NCBI GenBank assembly: GCA_030827515.1 | Contig: JAUREI010000012.1 | Coordinates: 1-43,074 of the forward strand | DNA: 43,074 nt | Origin: Prosthecobacter sp. | Lineage (GTDB): Bacteria; Verrucomicrobiota; Verrucomicrobiia; Verrucomicrobiales; Verrucomicrobiaceae | Reading direction: 5' to 3' | In this document: positions 17,247 through 24,986 of the stretch, piece by piece | Position numbering within the stretch: the stretch's first letter is position 1 | Layout of the letters: the number at the start of each line of letters is the position of its first letter | Made by a program: the position numbers and the translations under genes | Notes under the pieces: generated by a model | Seen by the model: the letters and a program-made list of their open reading frames with translations, nothing else | The model's database searches: none | What the model was told of the DNA's origin: nothing

Positions 17247-18548
17247 ATGGCAGACTTGAACGAATTCGACTCGGCCTGGCTGGACAAGTACGTGGTGCCC
17301 AACTACGGGCGCTTTCCGATCTGGCCCGAGCGCGGCGAGGGTCCCTATCTGTGGGATCGTGACGGCAGGAAGTATCTCGACTTCGCCGGTGGCGTCGCCG
17401 TTTGTCCGCTCGGCCACGCCCATCCGGAGGTGGCCGAGGCGCTCGCGCAACAGGCCCGCACCCTGGTCCACGTGTCGAACTGGTATTGCATCCGCCAGCA
17501 GGCCCAGCTGGCCCGTTTGATCGTCGAGGAATTCGTCAAGTCACCCGGTCGCTGCTTCTTCTGCAACAGCGGTGCCGAGGCGAACGAGGGCATGATCAAG
17601 CTGGCGCGCAAGTATGGCGTTGCCCGGCCCCTGGCCGACGGCACGCCGCGCCACGAAATCATCACCTTCACCGGCAGCTTCCACGGCCGCACCTTCGCCG
17701 CGATGAGCGCGACGGCGCAGGAGAAGATCCACGGCGGTTTTGGACCGATTGTGCCGGGTTTTGTGTATGCGCCCTTCAATGACATCGAGGCGCTTCGCGA
17801 GGCTGTCACGGAGCGGACGGTTGCGATTCTGCTTGAGCCCGTGCAGGGCGAGAGCGGCGTCAATCCCGCGACGGCGGCCTTTCTGCGCGAGGCGCGCGCT
17901 CTTTGCGACTCGCATGACCTGCTGCTGTTGTTCGACGAGGTGCAGTGCGGTTTTGGCCGCACCGGTGACACCTGCGGCTGGCGCAGCATCGTGCCTGGCG
18001 ACGAGATCACGCCCGACGCCATCAGTTGGGCGAAATCGATTGGCAGCGGCTACCCGCTCGGTGCCTTCTGGATTCGCGAGCGCGCCATCGAAACCGGTGG
18101 CGGCGGTCCGCGCCAGCTTCCCGAGTTGCTTGGACCGGGTTCGCACGGCACGACCTACGGCGGCAGTCCGCTGGCCTGCGCGGCTGGACTCACCACGCTT
18201 GGCGTTGTCCTGCGCGACGGCCTGCCGGCCCATGCCGCCCAGCTCGGTCGGCGCATTGCCGGCGAGGTGGCGTCCTGGCGGCAGCCACTGCTCACCGATA
18301 TTCGCGCGTTCGGCATGATGATCGGCTTTGAAATCGATGACGCCCGCATCGCCGCCATGCCCGCCGCCCAAGCCTCTGGCAAGCTGCCCTCCATTTACCT
18401 GGCCTGGGAGCTGTTGCAGGCTGGACTGCTGGTCGTGCCCGCCGGCCCGAAGGTCGTGCGCTGGCTGCCGCCGATGAATCTTACCGAGGATCAGGCCGAC
18501 GAGGGGCTGCGACTGTTCCGGTCGGTGCTCGACCGCCTCGCCGCCTAG
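17247..18548 (+). CDS. argD: Acetylornithine/succinylornithine-type aminotransferase
   Basis: 433 residues. This fold-type I PLP enzyme converts N-acetylglutamate semialdehyde to N-acetylornithine with glutamate as donor. It shows the FAGGVAVCPLGHAHP substrate segment, NSGAEANEG for cofactor phosphate binding, FHGRTFAAM, FDEVQCGFGRTG and the PLP lysine Lys263 in SWAKSIGSGYPLG. Position between argB and argF supports the arginine role over other class III aminotransferases. It is the one gene in the window with a clear Shine-Dalgarno: GAGG at 17234-17237, 9 nt before the ATG. A run of seven T precedes this. Confidence 0.93.
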   Translation: MADLNEFDSAWLDKYVVPNYGRFPIWPERGEGPYLWDRDGRKYLDFAGGVAVCPLGHAHPEVAEALAQQARTLVHVSNWYCIRQQAQLARLIVEEFVKSPGRCFFCNSGAEANEGMIKLARKYGVARPLADGTPRHEIITFTGSFHGRTFAAMSATAQEKIHGGFGPIVPGFVYAPFNDIEALREAVTERTVAILLEPVQGESGVNPATAAFLREARALCDSHDLLLLFDEVQCGFGRTGDTCGWRSIVPGDEITPDAISWAKSIGSGYPLGAFWIRERAIETGGGGPRQLPELLGPGSHGTTYGGSPLACAAGLTTLGVVLRDGLPAHAAQLGRRIAGEVASWRQPLLTDIRAFGMMIGFEIDDARIAAMPAAQASGKLPSIYLAWELLQAGLLVVPAGPKVVRWLPPMNLTEDQADEGLRLFRSVLDRLAA

Positions 18549-18579
18549 GCCTCCCATCACCCCCAACTTTTGAATCGCG

Positions 18580-19485
18580 ATGCAACATCTCCTTTCCCTT
18601 GAACAGCTCAACGCCGCCGAGATCGAAGGCCTGCTTGAACTCGCCGCCCAGCTTAAACAGGATCGCCGCGCCTCGCCACAGGTGCTGGCCGGCCAGCAGT
18701 GGGCCCTCATTTTCAGCAAGTCTTCCACCCGCACCCGCGTCAGCTTTGAGGTTGGCGTGCGCGAGCTCGGCGGTCAGTCGATGTTCCTGTCCTCGGCCGA
18801 CATCCAGTTGGGTCGCGGGGAGCCGATCAAGGACACCGCGCGCGTGCTCGGCCGCATGGTCCATGGCGCCATCATCCGCACCTATGCCCAGCAGGATGTG
18901 GTCGATTTTGCCGAGTTCAGCGGTCTGCCGACCGTGAACGCCCTGACCGACGATGAGCATCCCTGCCAGATTCTTGCCGACCTGCAGACCATCAACGAGC
19001 GGTTCGGGAGCTGGAAGGGCAGGAGGGTCTGCTTCCTCGGGGATGGTGACTGCAACGTCGCCCGCTCCTGGATCTGGGCCAGCGCCCGGCTCGGGTTTGA
19101 GCTGGTCATCGGGGCGCCCAAGGAATTTCAGCCCGCCGCCGAGTTCATGGCGCGCGTGCCCGGAGGCACGGTCACCGTGACCGACGACCCCGCGGCGGCC
19201 GTCGAGGGCATGGATGTACTGTATACCGACGTCTGGGTGAGCATGGGCAAGGAGGACGAGGCGGCCGGTCGCATCGAGACCCTGCGCCCCTGGCAGGTCA
19301 ATGCCGGCCTCCTGGCCCGCGCCAAGCCCGGCGCCGTGGTCATGCACTGCCTGCCCGCCTACCGGGGCAAGGAGATCACTGCGGAGGTTCTGGAGGCCCA
19401 GGCCGGGGTCATTTTCGACCAGGCGGAAAATCGCCTGCATGCCCAGAAGGCCGTGCTGGTGGAACTGGCCCGTGCCCACGGCTGA
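18580..19485 (+). CDS. argF: Ornithine carbamoyltransferase
   Basis: 301 residues. It forms citrulline from ornithine and carbamoyl phosphate. Motifs are Ser49-Thr-Arg-Thr-Arg53 (carbamoyl phosphate), His127-Pro-Cys-Gln130, DVWVSMG near 217-223 for the ornithine region, and His256-Cys-Leu-Pro259. A branch using N-acetyl- or N-succinyl-ornithine exists in Bacteroidota and relatives; the DVWVSMG and HCLPAYRG sequences look like ordinary ornithine transcarbamylases, but this is not decisive by eye. It is last of the arg cluster. A GC-rich hairpin without a T-tract follows. Confidence 0.92.
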   Translation: MQHLLSLEQLNAAEIEGLLELAAQLKQDRRASPQVLAGQQWALIFSKSSTRTRVSFEVGVRELGGQSMFLSSADIQLGRGEPIKDTARVLGRMVHGAIIRTYAQQDVVDFAEFSGLPTVNALTDDEHPCQILADLQTINERFGSWKGRRVCFLGDGDCNVARSWIWASARLGFELVIGAPKEFQPAAEFMARVPGGTVTVTDDPAAAVEGMDVLYTDVWVSMGKEDEAAGRIETLRPWQVNAGLLARAKPGAVVMHCLPAYRGKEITAEVLEAQAGVIFDQAENRLHAQKAVLVELARAHG

Positions 19486-19488
19486 AAG

Positions 19489-19534
19489 CCGGTCCGTGGG
19501 GCAGCTCCGTCCCGCAGCCACGGAGGGGCACCGG
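19489..19534 (+). other. GC-rich inverted repeat after argF
   Basis: CCGGT (19489-19493) pairs with ACCGG (19530-19534), and inside it TCCGTGG (19493-19499) pairs with CCACGGA (19518-19524). No T-run follows, so it is only a possible Rho-assisted terminator or RNA 3'-end protection element. Confidence 0.3.
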
Positions 19535-19571
19535 AGCGGTCAAATTCCCCTCACAAAAAACGATTTCGTTC

Positions 19572-19599
19572 TTGCATTGTCACGGGCCGTTTCTAATCT
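19572..19599 (+). promoter_or_regulatory. Candidate promoter of the respiratory operon
   Basis: TTGCAT (19572-19577), a 16-nt spacer and TAATCT (19594-19599), in an AT-rich patch between argF and actE. Transcription from it would start near 19606, exactly where the CRP/FNR-type palindrome begins. Confidence 0.45.
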
Positions 19600-19605
19600 T
19601 GGGTC

Positions 19606-19625
19606 CTTGTGAAATTTTTCACAAG
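19606..19625. promoter_or_regulatory. CRP/FNR-type palindromic operator upstream of actE
   Basis: CTTGTGAAA (19606-19614), TT, TTTCACAAG (19617-19625) is a perfect 9-bp inverted repeat. It contains TGTGA-N6-TCACA, the classical CRP-family core. The same TTGTGAAA-N2-TTTCACAA sequence recurs upstream of nuoG at 41161-41178. The factor that binds is not in the window. Its centre lies 42 bp before the actE ATG. Confidence 0.75.
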
Positions 19626-19630
19626 CTCAA

Positions 19631-19651
19631 GACGGGCACCCCCCGTCTTTT
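19631..19651 (+). other. Small hairpin with T-run just before actE
   Basis: GACGGG (19631-19636), loop CACCC, CCCGTC (19642-19647), then TTTT (19648-19651), ending 6 nt before the actE start codon. It resembles a miniature intrinsic terminator or attenuator, or an RNA structure that limits access to the start. Confidence 0.4.
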
Positions 19652-19657
19652 ACATCC

Positions 19658-20317
19658 ATGAAATATTTCTTCCTCAGCTACCTGTTCGTCGCCGCAATCG
19701 TGGCGGCCGCCTTTGGCACGCGCGGCAGCAAGTCGGAACTTCCTCCCCTGGAAATCTTTCAGGACATGGACCACCAGGCGAAGGTCAAGTATCAGGCAAA
19801 AAGCGATTTCTTCGCCGACGGCCTGGGTGCCCGACGCCCGGTGAAAGGCACGGTGCCAATGGGATTTGAAGTGCCCGCGGCGGCGGCCTCTTCCGGCAAA
19901 TACCAGCCCCCCGCCTTCGGTTTTAGCCACGGCGTCGGCTACTATGGCACCGGCAAGATCGGCGACTACTACGGCGACGGCCTGCCGACAGAAATCCAGC
20001 CCTCGAAGAGCCTGCTCGAGCGCGGAGAGCGCCAGTACAACATCTACTGCTCCGTCTGCCACGCTGCTTTCGGCAACGGCAAGGGCGTCACCTCGAAGTA
20101 TGGAATCCTGACCGCCTTCAACTTCCTCCAACCCGGCGCCCTCGATCCGGCGAATGCGGCAGCCTATCGCGCCGACGGCGCGATCTTCGACGTCATCTCC
20201 AACGGCAAGGGCCTCATGGGTCCCTATGGCGGCTCCATCTCCGTTCAGGACCGCTGGGCCATCGTGGCCTACATCCGCGCCCTGCAACTCGCGGCCAAGG
20301 AGAACAACGTCCAGTAA
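19658..20317 (+). CDS. actE: Mono-heme cytochrome c, ActE-like subunit of Alternative Complex III
   Basis: 219 residues. An N-terminal hydrophobic signal or anchor (about 4-20) leads to a periplasmic domain. The segment DFFADGLGARRPVKGTVPMG (about 50-69) is the family signature of ActE. One heme c site is present, Cys131-Ser-Val-Cys134-His135, with probable axial Met187 in GLMGPYGG. In Alternative Complex III, ActE is a membrane-attached cytochrome c that helps pass electrons from quinol toward the oxidase. The gene opens the respiratory operon. It is followed after 18 nt by actF, but actA-actD, which normally precede it, are not here: argF lies directly upstream. Confidence 0.85.
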   Translation: MKYFFLSYLFVAAIVAAAFGTRGSKSELPPLEIFQDMDHQAKVKYQAKSDFFADGLGARRPVKGTVPMGFEVPAAAASSGKYQPPAFGFSHGVGYYGTGKIGDYYGDGLPTEIQPSKSLLERGERQYNIYCSVCHAAFGNGKGVTSKYGILTAFNFLQPGALDPANAAAYRADGAIFDVISNGKGLMGPYGGSISVQDRWAIVAYIRALQLAAKENNVQ

Positions 20318-20335
20318 TTCGAGGCATTTCCCGGC

Positions 20336-21640
20336 ATGAGTCACCACGTCACCTTCAACGATCTGCCCAAGGGCGGTGAAAAATTCGAGCGGGCCAAGGG
20401 CGCCAAGCTGATCAACGCCTTTGGCACCGCCGCCGGCCTCGGCCTGGCGGGTTCGCTGTACTTCTTCATCGCGAAGACCGACACCTTTGCCTACAGCTGG
20501 CTGTTCGCCTTCTTCTTCGCCTTCACCTTCGTCGCCGGCGGCTGCTTCTGGATTCTCCTGCACAGCGCTTCGAACTCGGGCTGGGGCGTCGCCCTGCGCC
20601 GCCTCTGGGAGCAGCTCGCCAACCTGGTGCTGCCGCTTGCGCTTCTCGGTCTGCCGCTGCTGCTGGTTCCCAAGGTTCAGGACTCGCTCTATGAATGGAT
20701 GGGTCACCACCGTGAGGCGGCCCATCACGCCCACGAATCCGGCGGCACTGTCGAGGAGGCGCTGCACCACATGGCCGAGGGCAACAGCCACCTGCACATC
20801 CTTGTCGACAAGTTCGGTTACCTGAACCTCAACTTCTGGAGCTTCCGCTTCGTCTTCTACTTTTTCGTCCTCTGGCACATCGCCCGCACCTTGCGGCGCA
20901 AGTCGGTCCTGCAGGACCAGGACGGCGACATCAAGCACACGATCAAGTCTCGCACCTTCTCCTGCCGCTGGCTGCTTTTCTATGCGCTGACGGTCACCTT
21001 TGCCGCAGTCGACTGGCTGATGACTCTCGACTACTCCTGGTTCTCGACAATGTGGGGTGTCTACATCTTCGCAGGCTGCGCCTGGGCCTCGATGGCCGCG
21101 ACCATCCTGCTGGTGACCTGGCTGAAGAGCCTGGGCTACCTGAACAAGGTCGTCACCGAGGAACACTACCACCTCATGGGCAAGCTGCTCTTCGCCTTCA
21201 CGGTGTTCTGGGCCTACATCGCCTTCAGCCAGTATTTCCTCATTTGGTATGCCAACATCACCGAGGAGACCCGCTTCTACCTGACCCGCAACACCGAGGG
21301 CTGGCGCTGGGTGTCGATCTTCATTGTCATCGGCCACTTCATTGCGCCCTTCGTCCTGCTGCTCTCGCAGCCTCGCAAGAAGAACCCCGCCGTCATCGGC
21401 CTCGTCTGCCTGTGGATCCTGTTCATGCACCTGGTCGACATCTACTGGAATGTCATCCCCGAGCGCGGCCCGTCCCTCGGCGTCGGCGTCTGGGTGCCCG
21501 GTGCCTGGATTGGCGATGTCTTCGCCCTGCTCGCGATCGTCGGCACGCTCGGTTTCCTGTTCCTGCGCAGCCTCGCCAACCAGAGCCTCTACCCCTGCCG
21601 CGATCCGCGTCTGCTTGAGTCCGCCAACGTTGTCAACTGA
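20336..21640 (+). CDS. actF: ActF-like integral membrane subunit of Alternative Complex III
   Basis: 434 residues with about ten hydrophobic helices. The motifs DWLMTLDYSWFSTMWGVYIFAG and SQYFLIWYANI-EE are characteristic of ActF (annotated as quinol:cytochrome c oxidoreductase subunit 2, an NrfD-like fold). A His-rich loop (MGHHREAAHHAHES, then HLHILVD) lies between helices. In characterised complexes ActF is a structural paralogue of the quinone-binding ActC and anchors the periplasmic subunits. No ActC is present in this window, so whether this ActF binds quinone itself is open. It is followed after 5 nt by a small membrane protein gene. Confidence 0.85.
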   Translation: MSHHVTFNDLPKGGEKFERAKGAKLINAFGTAAGLGLAGSLYFFIAKTDTFAYSWLFAFFFAFTFVAGGCFWILLHSASNSGWGVALRRLWEQLANLVLPLALLGLPLLLVPKVQDSLYEWMGHHREAAHHAHESGGTVEEALHHMAEGNSHLHILVDKFGYLNLNFWSFRFVFYFFVLWHIARTLRRKSVLQDQDGDIKHTIKSRTFSCRWLLFYALTVTFAAVDWLMTLDYSWFSTMWGVYIFAGCAWASMAATILLVTWLKSLGYLNKVVTEEHYHLMGKLLFAFTVFWAYIAFSQYFLIWYANITEETRFYLTRNTEGWRWVSIFIVIGHFIAPFVLLLSQPRKKNPAVIGLVCLWILFMHLVDIYWNVIPERGPSLGVGVWVPGAWIGDVFALLAIVGTLGFLFLRSLANQSLYPCRDPRLLESANVVN

Positions 21641-21645
21641 TCCCC

Positions 21646-22026
21646 ATGTCCACGACTGACTCCTCCTCGAAAGCCGGCGCCACCTTCACCTGGGTGCTGG
21701 GTGCCTTCGCCAGCTTCGCTGTGCTGTTCTGGCTGATCCAGACGGTCATCGCCACCCCCGGTGCCAGCGATCCGCGCGCCCCCGAGCGTCTGGCCAACCG
21801 CGCTGAAATCGTCAGCCAGCAGGCCGAACTCGCGACGAAACTAGGTCTCGATGATCCCGCCCGCAAGGCCGCCCTGTTCGGCAAGACCCTGGAAGCCCTA
21901 AAGGCGCGCCCGCAGGCCGCCAGCCAGCAGGTGGTGCCCGGCTCGCCGACCCAGCTCAAGCAGGCCGCCGCCGAGGCGCCGCCCGCTACCCCCGCCGCTG
22001 CCCCCGCGCCGGCTCCCAAGAACTGA
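21646..22026 (+). CDS. Small single-pass membrane protein of the respiratory operon
   Basis: 126 residues of unknown family. One transmembrane helix (about 13-36, TFTWVLGAFASFAVLFWLIQT) is followed by a charged helical region with repeated Arg/Glu/Leu and an Ala/Pro-rich tail from about residue 100 (APPATPAAAPAPAP). Its position between actF and the ccoN-like gene, 5 nt and 17 nt from its neighbours, suggests an accessory or assembly subunit of the respiratory complex. Such low-complexity proteins are poorly conserved and cannot be assigned by sequence. Confidence 0.75.
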   Translation: MSTTDSSSKAGATFTWVLGAFASFAVLFWLIQTVIATPGASDPRAPERLANRAEIVSQQAELATKLGLDDPARKAALFGKTLEALKARPQAASQQVVPGSPTQLKQAAAEAPPATPAAAPAPAPKN

Positions 22027-22043
22027 ATTTGATCCCGGAACCT

Positions 22044-23525
22044 ATGCAGACCTCACCAGCGACCCCGGACACCCAGGCCGATGACCTCCGTCGTGCGGCC
22101 ATTGACAAGTCCGTCAAGGGCCCCGTGCTTTTCCTCTTTCTCAACGGCGCCTTCTGGCTGATGGCCTCGACCATCCTCGGTGTGCTTGCAGCCGTTAAGC
22201 AGTTCGCCCCCGACTTCCTCGGCCCATGCAGCGTGCTGCAATACGGCCGTCTGCAGCCGACCCACGTCAACGCCCTCGTCTACGGCTGGGGCGTTCAGGC
22301 CGGTCTTGGCGCGATGCTCTGGATCATGGCCCGTCGCACTGGTCAGGAACTCAAGTCGGGCAAATCTGTCCTCATGGTGGCCGCGGTGTTCTGGAACATT
22401 GCCCTGACCCTCGGTCTGCTAGGCATTCTCGGTGGTCGCAGCACCTCGATGGAGTGGCTGGAAATGCCGACCTTCGTTTGGCCGGTGATGCTGGCCAGCT
22501 TCCTGGCCTTTGCCTGGCCGATGGCCAGTATGTTCGGTCGCGCCTTCCGCCCCGAGGGATTCATGGTCAGCACCTGGTATGTGTTGGGTGCCTGCTTCTG
22601 GTTCCCGTGGGTCTTCCTCTCCGCCAACGTCGCACTGCACTGCCTGCCTGGCCTCGGTGCGCTCGGTGCCGGAATCAATGCCTGGTATGTTCACGCGCTG
22701 ATCCTGCTTTTCTTCGCCCCGGTCGCTTTGGGCGCCTCCTACTACTTCATTCCAAAGGTCACCGGTCAGCCCATCGCCAGCGCCCAGCTTGCCAAGCTCG
22801 GCTTCTGGATGCTTGCCTTCCTCGGCGGCTGGACCGGCATGCAACATTACATGGGCGGCCCGCTGCCCGCCTGGATGCCCGCCGTCGGCGCTGCCTCAGC
22901 CGTGTTGCTGCTCATCCCGGTCGGCGTCGTCGGTCTCAACCACCATCTCACCACCCTCGGCAAGCACAGCCTCGTGGCCACGAGCCCGACCCTGCGTTTC
23001 GTGTTCTTCGGATCGCTCTTCTACCCGGTCAGTGGCGCACTGCTCGCCCTCATCTCGAATTTCAGCACCGGTGCCAACCTGCAGTTCACCCAGGCCTGGT
23101 ATGGTTTCCAGATCGTCGCTGTCTACGGCTTCTTCAGCATGACCCTGTTTGGCGCCATCTACTACATTGTGCCGCGCCTGTCCGGCTGCGAGTGGCTGTC
23201 GGTGCGCCTGATCCGCAACCACTTCTGGTTCTCGGTCTACGGCATCGCTGCGATCGTTGTCACCAGCCTGGTCGCCGGGGTCCAGCAGGGCGCCGACCTC
23301 AATCATCCGGAGATGTGGGACCAGAACTTCAGCCAGCTCGCGCTGAACCTGCGCCCCTACCTCATCGCCCGCGCCATCGCCTGGACCCTCATCACCTGGT
23401 CCAACTTCTGGTTCCTTGTCCATCTCATGCTCATGGTGGCCGGTCTCGGCCGCCGCAGCTCGGCTCCGACCCTGCTTGCGCATGACCACGAAGACGAAGC
23501 CCTTCCCAACGCCGCCCACGCATGA
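22044..23525 (+). CDS. CcoN-like heme-copper oxidase subunit I homologue with lost active-site residues
   Basis: 493 residues, about twelve helices, plainly homologous to cbb3 CcoN (GRLQPTHVNALVYGWG, WYVHALILLFFAP, GAIYYIVPRL). Two ligand-type histidines remain: His74, equivalent to a low-spin heme b ligand, and His217, equivalent to a CuB ligand. Against Pseudomonas stutzeri CcoN (numbering from memory), the pair His347/His349 in GHVH is Phe355/Ile357, CuB ligand His257 is Gln267, and the cross-linked Tyr251 is Gly261. Only His268 of the HH pair survives. Heme b3, CuB and oxygen reduction are therefore unlikely. The C-terminus is acidic and His-containing. It overlaps the ccoO start by 4 nt (ATGA). 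The ATG at 22044 is chosen over a TTG at 22029. Confidence 0.85.
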   Translation: MQTSPATPDTQADDLRRAAIDKSVKGPVLFLFLNGAFWLMASTILGVLAAVKQFAPDFLGPCSVLQYGRLQPTHVNALVYGWGVQAGLGAMLWIMARRTGQELKSGKSVLMVAAVFWNIALTLGLLGILGGRSTSMEWLEMPTFVWPVMLASFLAFAWPMASMFGRAFRPEGFMVSTWYVLGACFWFPWVFLSANVALHCLPGLGALGAGINAWYVHALILLFFAPVALGASYYFIPKVTGQPIASAQLAKLGFWMLAFLGGWTGMQHYMGGPLPAWMPAVGAASAVLLLIPVGVVGLNHHLTTLGKHSLVATSPTLRFVFFGSLFYPVSGALLALISNFSTGANLQFTQAWYGFQIVAVYGFFSMTLFGAIYYIVPRLSGCEWLSVRLIRNHFWFSVYGIAAIVVTSLVAGVQQGADLNHPEMWDQNFSQLALNLRPYLIARAIAWTLITWSNFWFLVHLMLMVAGLGRRSSAPTLLAHDHEDEALPNAAHA

Positions 23526-24196
23526 CTCAGTTCCGCACGTTCATTCTCGCTCTGATCGCCAGCTTCGGCCTGCCTTGGCTCTGCCTGGTCGTCGTGCCAG
23601 CCGTCAAGTATCAGGCGCTGTCGCCGCTGCCTTATGACAAGGAGGCCGACGGCATGGATGGCTACTACCCGCCGGTTCCGATCAACCGCCAAGGCCAGCT
23701 CGTTTACGCCCGCGAAGGTTGCGTGCAGTGCCACACCCAGATGATCCGCCCGACCCAGCTCGCCCTCGACGGCTGGCGCAAGGGCTGGGGTCAGGACCAG
23801 GAGGCCCGGCCGGCCGCCCCGGTGCGCTCGAATGAACTGCGCGACTACCTTGGCGAACCCTATGCCTTCCTCGGTGTCCAGCGCAGCGGTCCGGACCTCG
23901 CCAACTACGGCTGGCGCGCCCCGGAACGCGCGGTCGTCCACCAGATGCTCTATGCGCCGAAGTCGCAGCACGACTGGTCGAACATGCCGGCCTTCCAGCA
24001 TCTTTATGTCGAGCGCCTCGCTCAGGGGCCGGTCTCATCCAAGGCCCTCAAGCTGACCGGCAAGTTCGCCCCCAAGGCCGGCTACGAAGTGGTGCCGACC
24101 GCCGAGGCCGAAGCCCTGGTCGACTACCTACTGTCCCTCAAGAAAGACTACCCGGTCCCCGCAAAGGCCGCCGTGGCGGCGACACCCGCCCCCTGA
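23522..24196 (+). CDS. ccoO: CcoO-like cytochrome c subunit (cbb3 oxidase subunit II type)
   Basis: 224 residues. An N-terminal transmembrane anchor (about 6-28) is followed by a periplasmic cytochrome c domain. The heme motif Cys67-Val-Gln-Cys70-His71 lies in the CcoO-typical stretch GQLVYAREGCVQCHTQMIRP. FLGVQRSGPDLANYG and the axial Met of NMPAF also match the family. In cbb3 oxidases CcoO feeds electrons to CcoN. Here CcoN is degenerate while CcoO looks intact, so CcoO may serve only as an electron carrier toward the aa3 oxidase encoded next. Translationally coupled to the CcoN-like gene by an ATGA overlap. Confidence 0.88.
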   Translation: MTQFRTFILALIASFGLPWLCLVVVPAVKYQALSPLPYDKEADGMDGYYPPVPINRQGQLVYAREGCVQCHTQMIRPTQLALDGWRKGWGQDQEARPAAPVRSNELRDYLGEPYAFLGVQRSGPDLANYGWRAPERAVVHQMLYAPKSQHDWSNMPAFQHLYVERLAQGPVSSKALKLTGKFAPKAGYEVVPTAEAEALVDYLLSLKKDYPVPAKAAVAATPAP

Positions 24197-24227
24197 GTCT
24201 GCAACTTCCCGCGATCCGCCAACGCTC

Positions 24228-24962
24228 ATGAGCGCCCCCCATTCCCCGATGAACACCGACAGCACCGACCTCGACCGCCTGCACGCCGCCGTGCGCCGTG
24301 AAAAGGCCGACCTCGAGCCGGGGCGCGAGCCCGCGCCCCTGTGGGTCATGTTCCTGTTCATGATCATTGCCATCGTCGCCGGCGGACAGCTGGGCCCAAT
24401 GACCGGCGGCTGGAGCTTTTCCGTCAGCAATCCGTTCTCGCTCGCCCGGCACGGGGATCCCCGCCCGGGCGGCGGTGCCGGTGCCGGCGCGACCGATCCC
24501 TTCCAGACGGCAATGAAGAAGGGCTCCAGCGGTTATGCTGTCTGCGGCGGCTGTCACCAGGGCAGCGGCACGGGCATTCCCGGACAGTATCCGCCGCTCG
24601 CCGGCTCGGAATGGGTCAATGGCGGTACCGAGCGCCTGATCCGCGTCGTCCAGCACGGTCTTGTCGGTCAGGTGACGGTTGCCGGCCAAAACTACAATTT
24701 CCCGGGCGGCATGCAGCCCTTCGGTGCCGCGATGTCCGCCGGCGACCTCGCCAACGTGCTCACCTACATCCGCAACACCTGGGGCAACGAGGGCACGATG
24801 ATCACCAAGGAAATGGTCGAGAAGGTCCGCAAGGACGAGTCCGCGCGCGCCAAGCAGTGGACCCAGGCCGAGCTTGAGTCCTTCGCCTCCGCCAACGTCC
24901 CCGGCGAAATCCCCGCTGGTCCCGGCGCCACCGTCGCCGCTGAAGCCGCACCGGCCAAGTAA
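24228..24962 (+). CDS. Membrane-anchored mono-heme cytochrome c
   Basis: 244 residues. A short cytoplasmic N-terminus is followed by one transmembrane helix (about 38-53), a Gly-rich linker (GGGAGAGA) and a class I cytochrome c domain with Cys106-Gly-Gly-Cys109-His110. A probable Met ligand lies in GGMQPFGAAM. The tail is charged and Ala-rich. It occupies the place of CcoP in a ccoNO-type cluster but has one heme, where CcoP has two. It may donate electrons to the CuA site of the aa3 oxidase. The start could also be the in-frame ATG at 24249. The next gene, ctaD, starts 25 nt downstream. Confidence 0.82.
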   Translation: MSAPHSPMNTDSTDLDRLHAAVRREKADLEPGREPAPLWVMFLFMIIAIVAGGQLGPMTGGWSFSVSNPFSLARHGDPRPGGGAGAGATDPFQTAMKKGSSGYAVCGGCHQGSGTGIPGQYPPLAGSEWVNGGTERLIRVVQHGLVGQVTVAGQNYNFPGGMQPFGAAMSAGDLANVLTYIRNTWGNEGTMITKEMVEKVRKDESARAKQWTQAELESFASANVPGEIPAGPGATVAAEAAPAK

Positions 24963-24986
24963 CCCCGTTCCGTCCCCCTTTTTCAC

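Noticed and set aside
22044-24196. A functional cbb3 oxidase encoded by the ccoN/ccoO-like pair
   Set aside because: The CcoN-like protein lacks the HxH heme ligands, one CuB His and the cross-linked Tyr, so a second working oxidase is unlikely.
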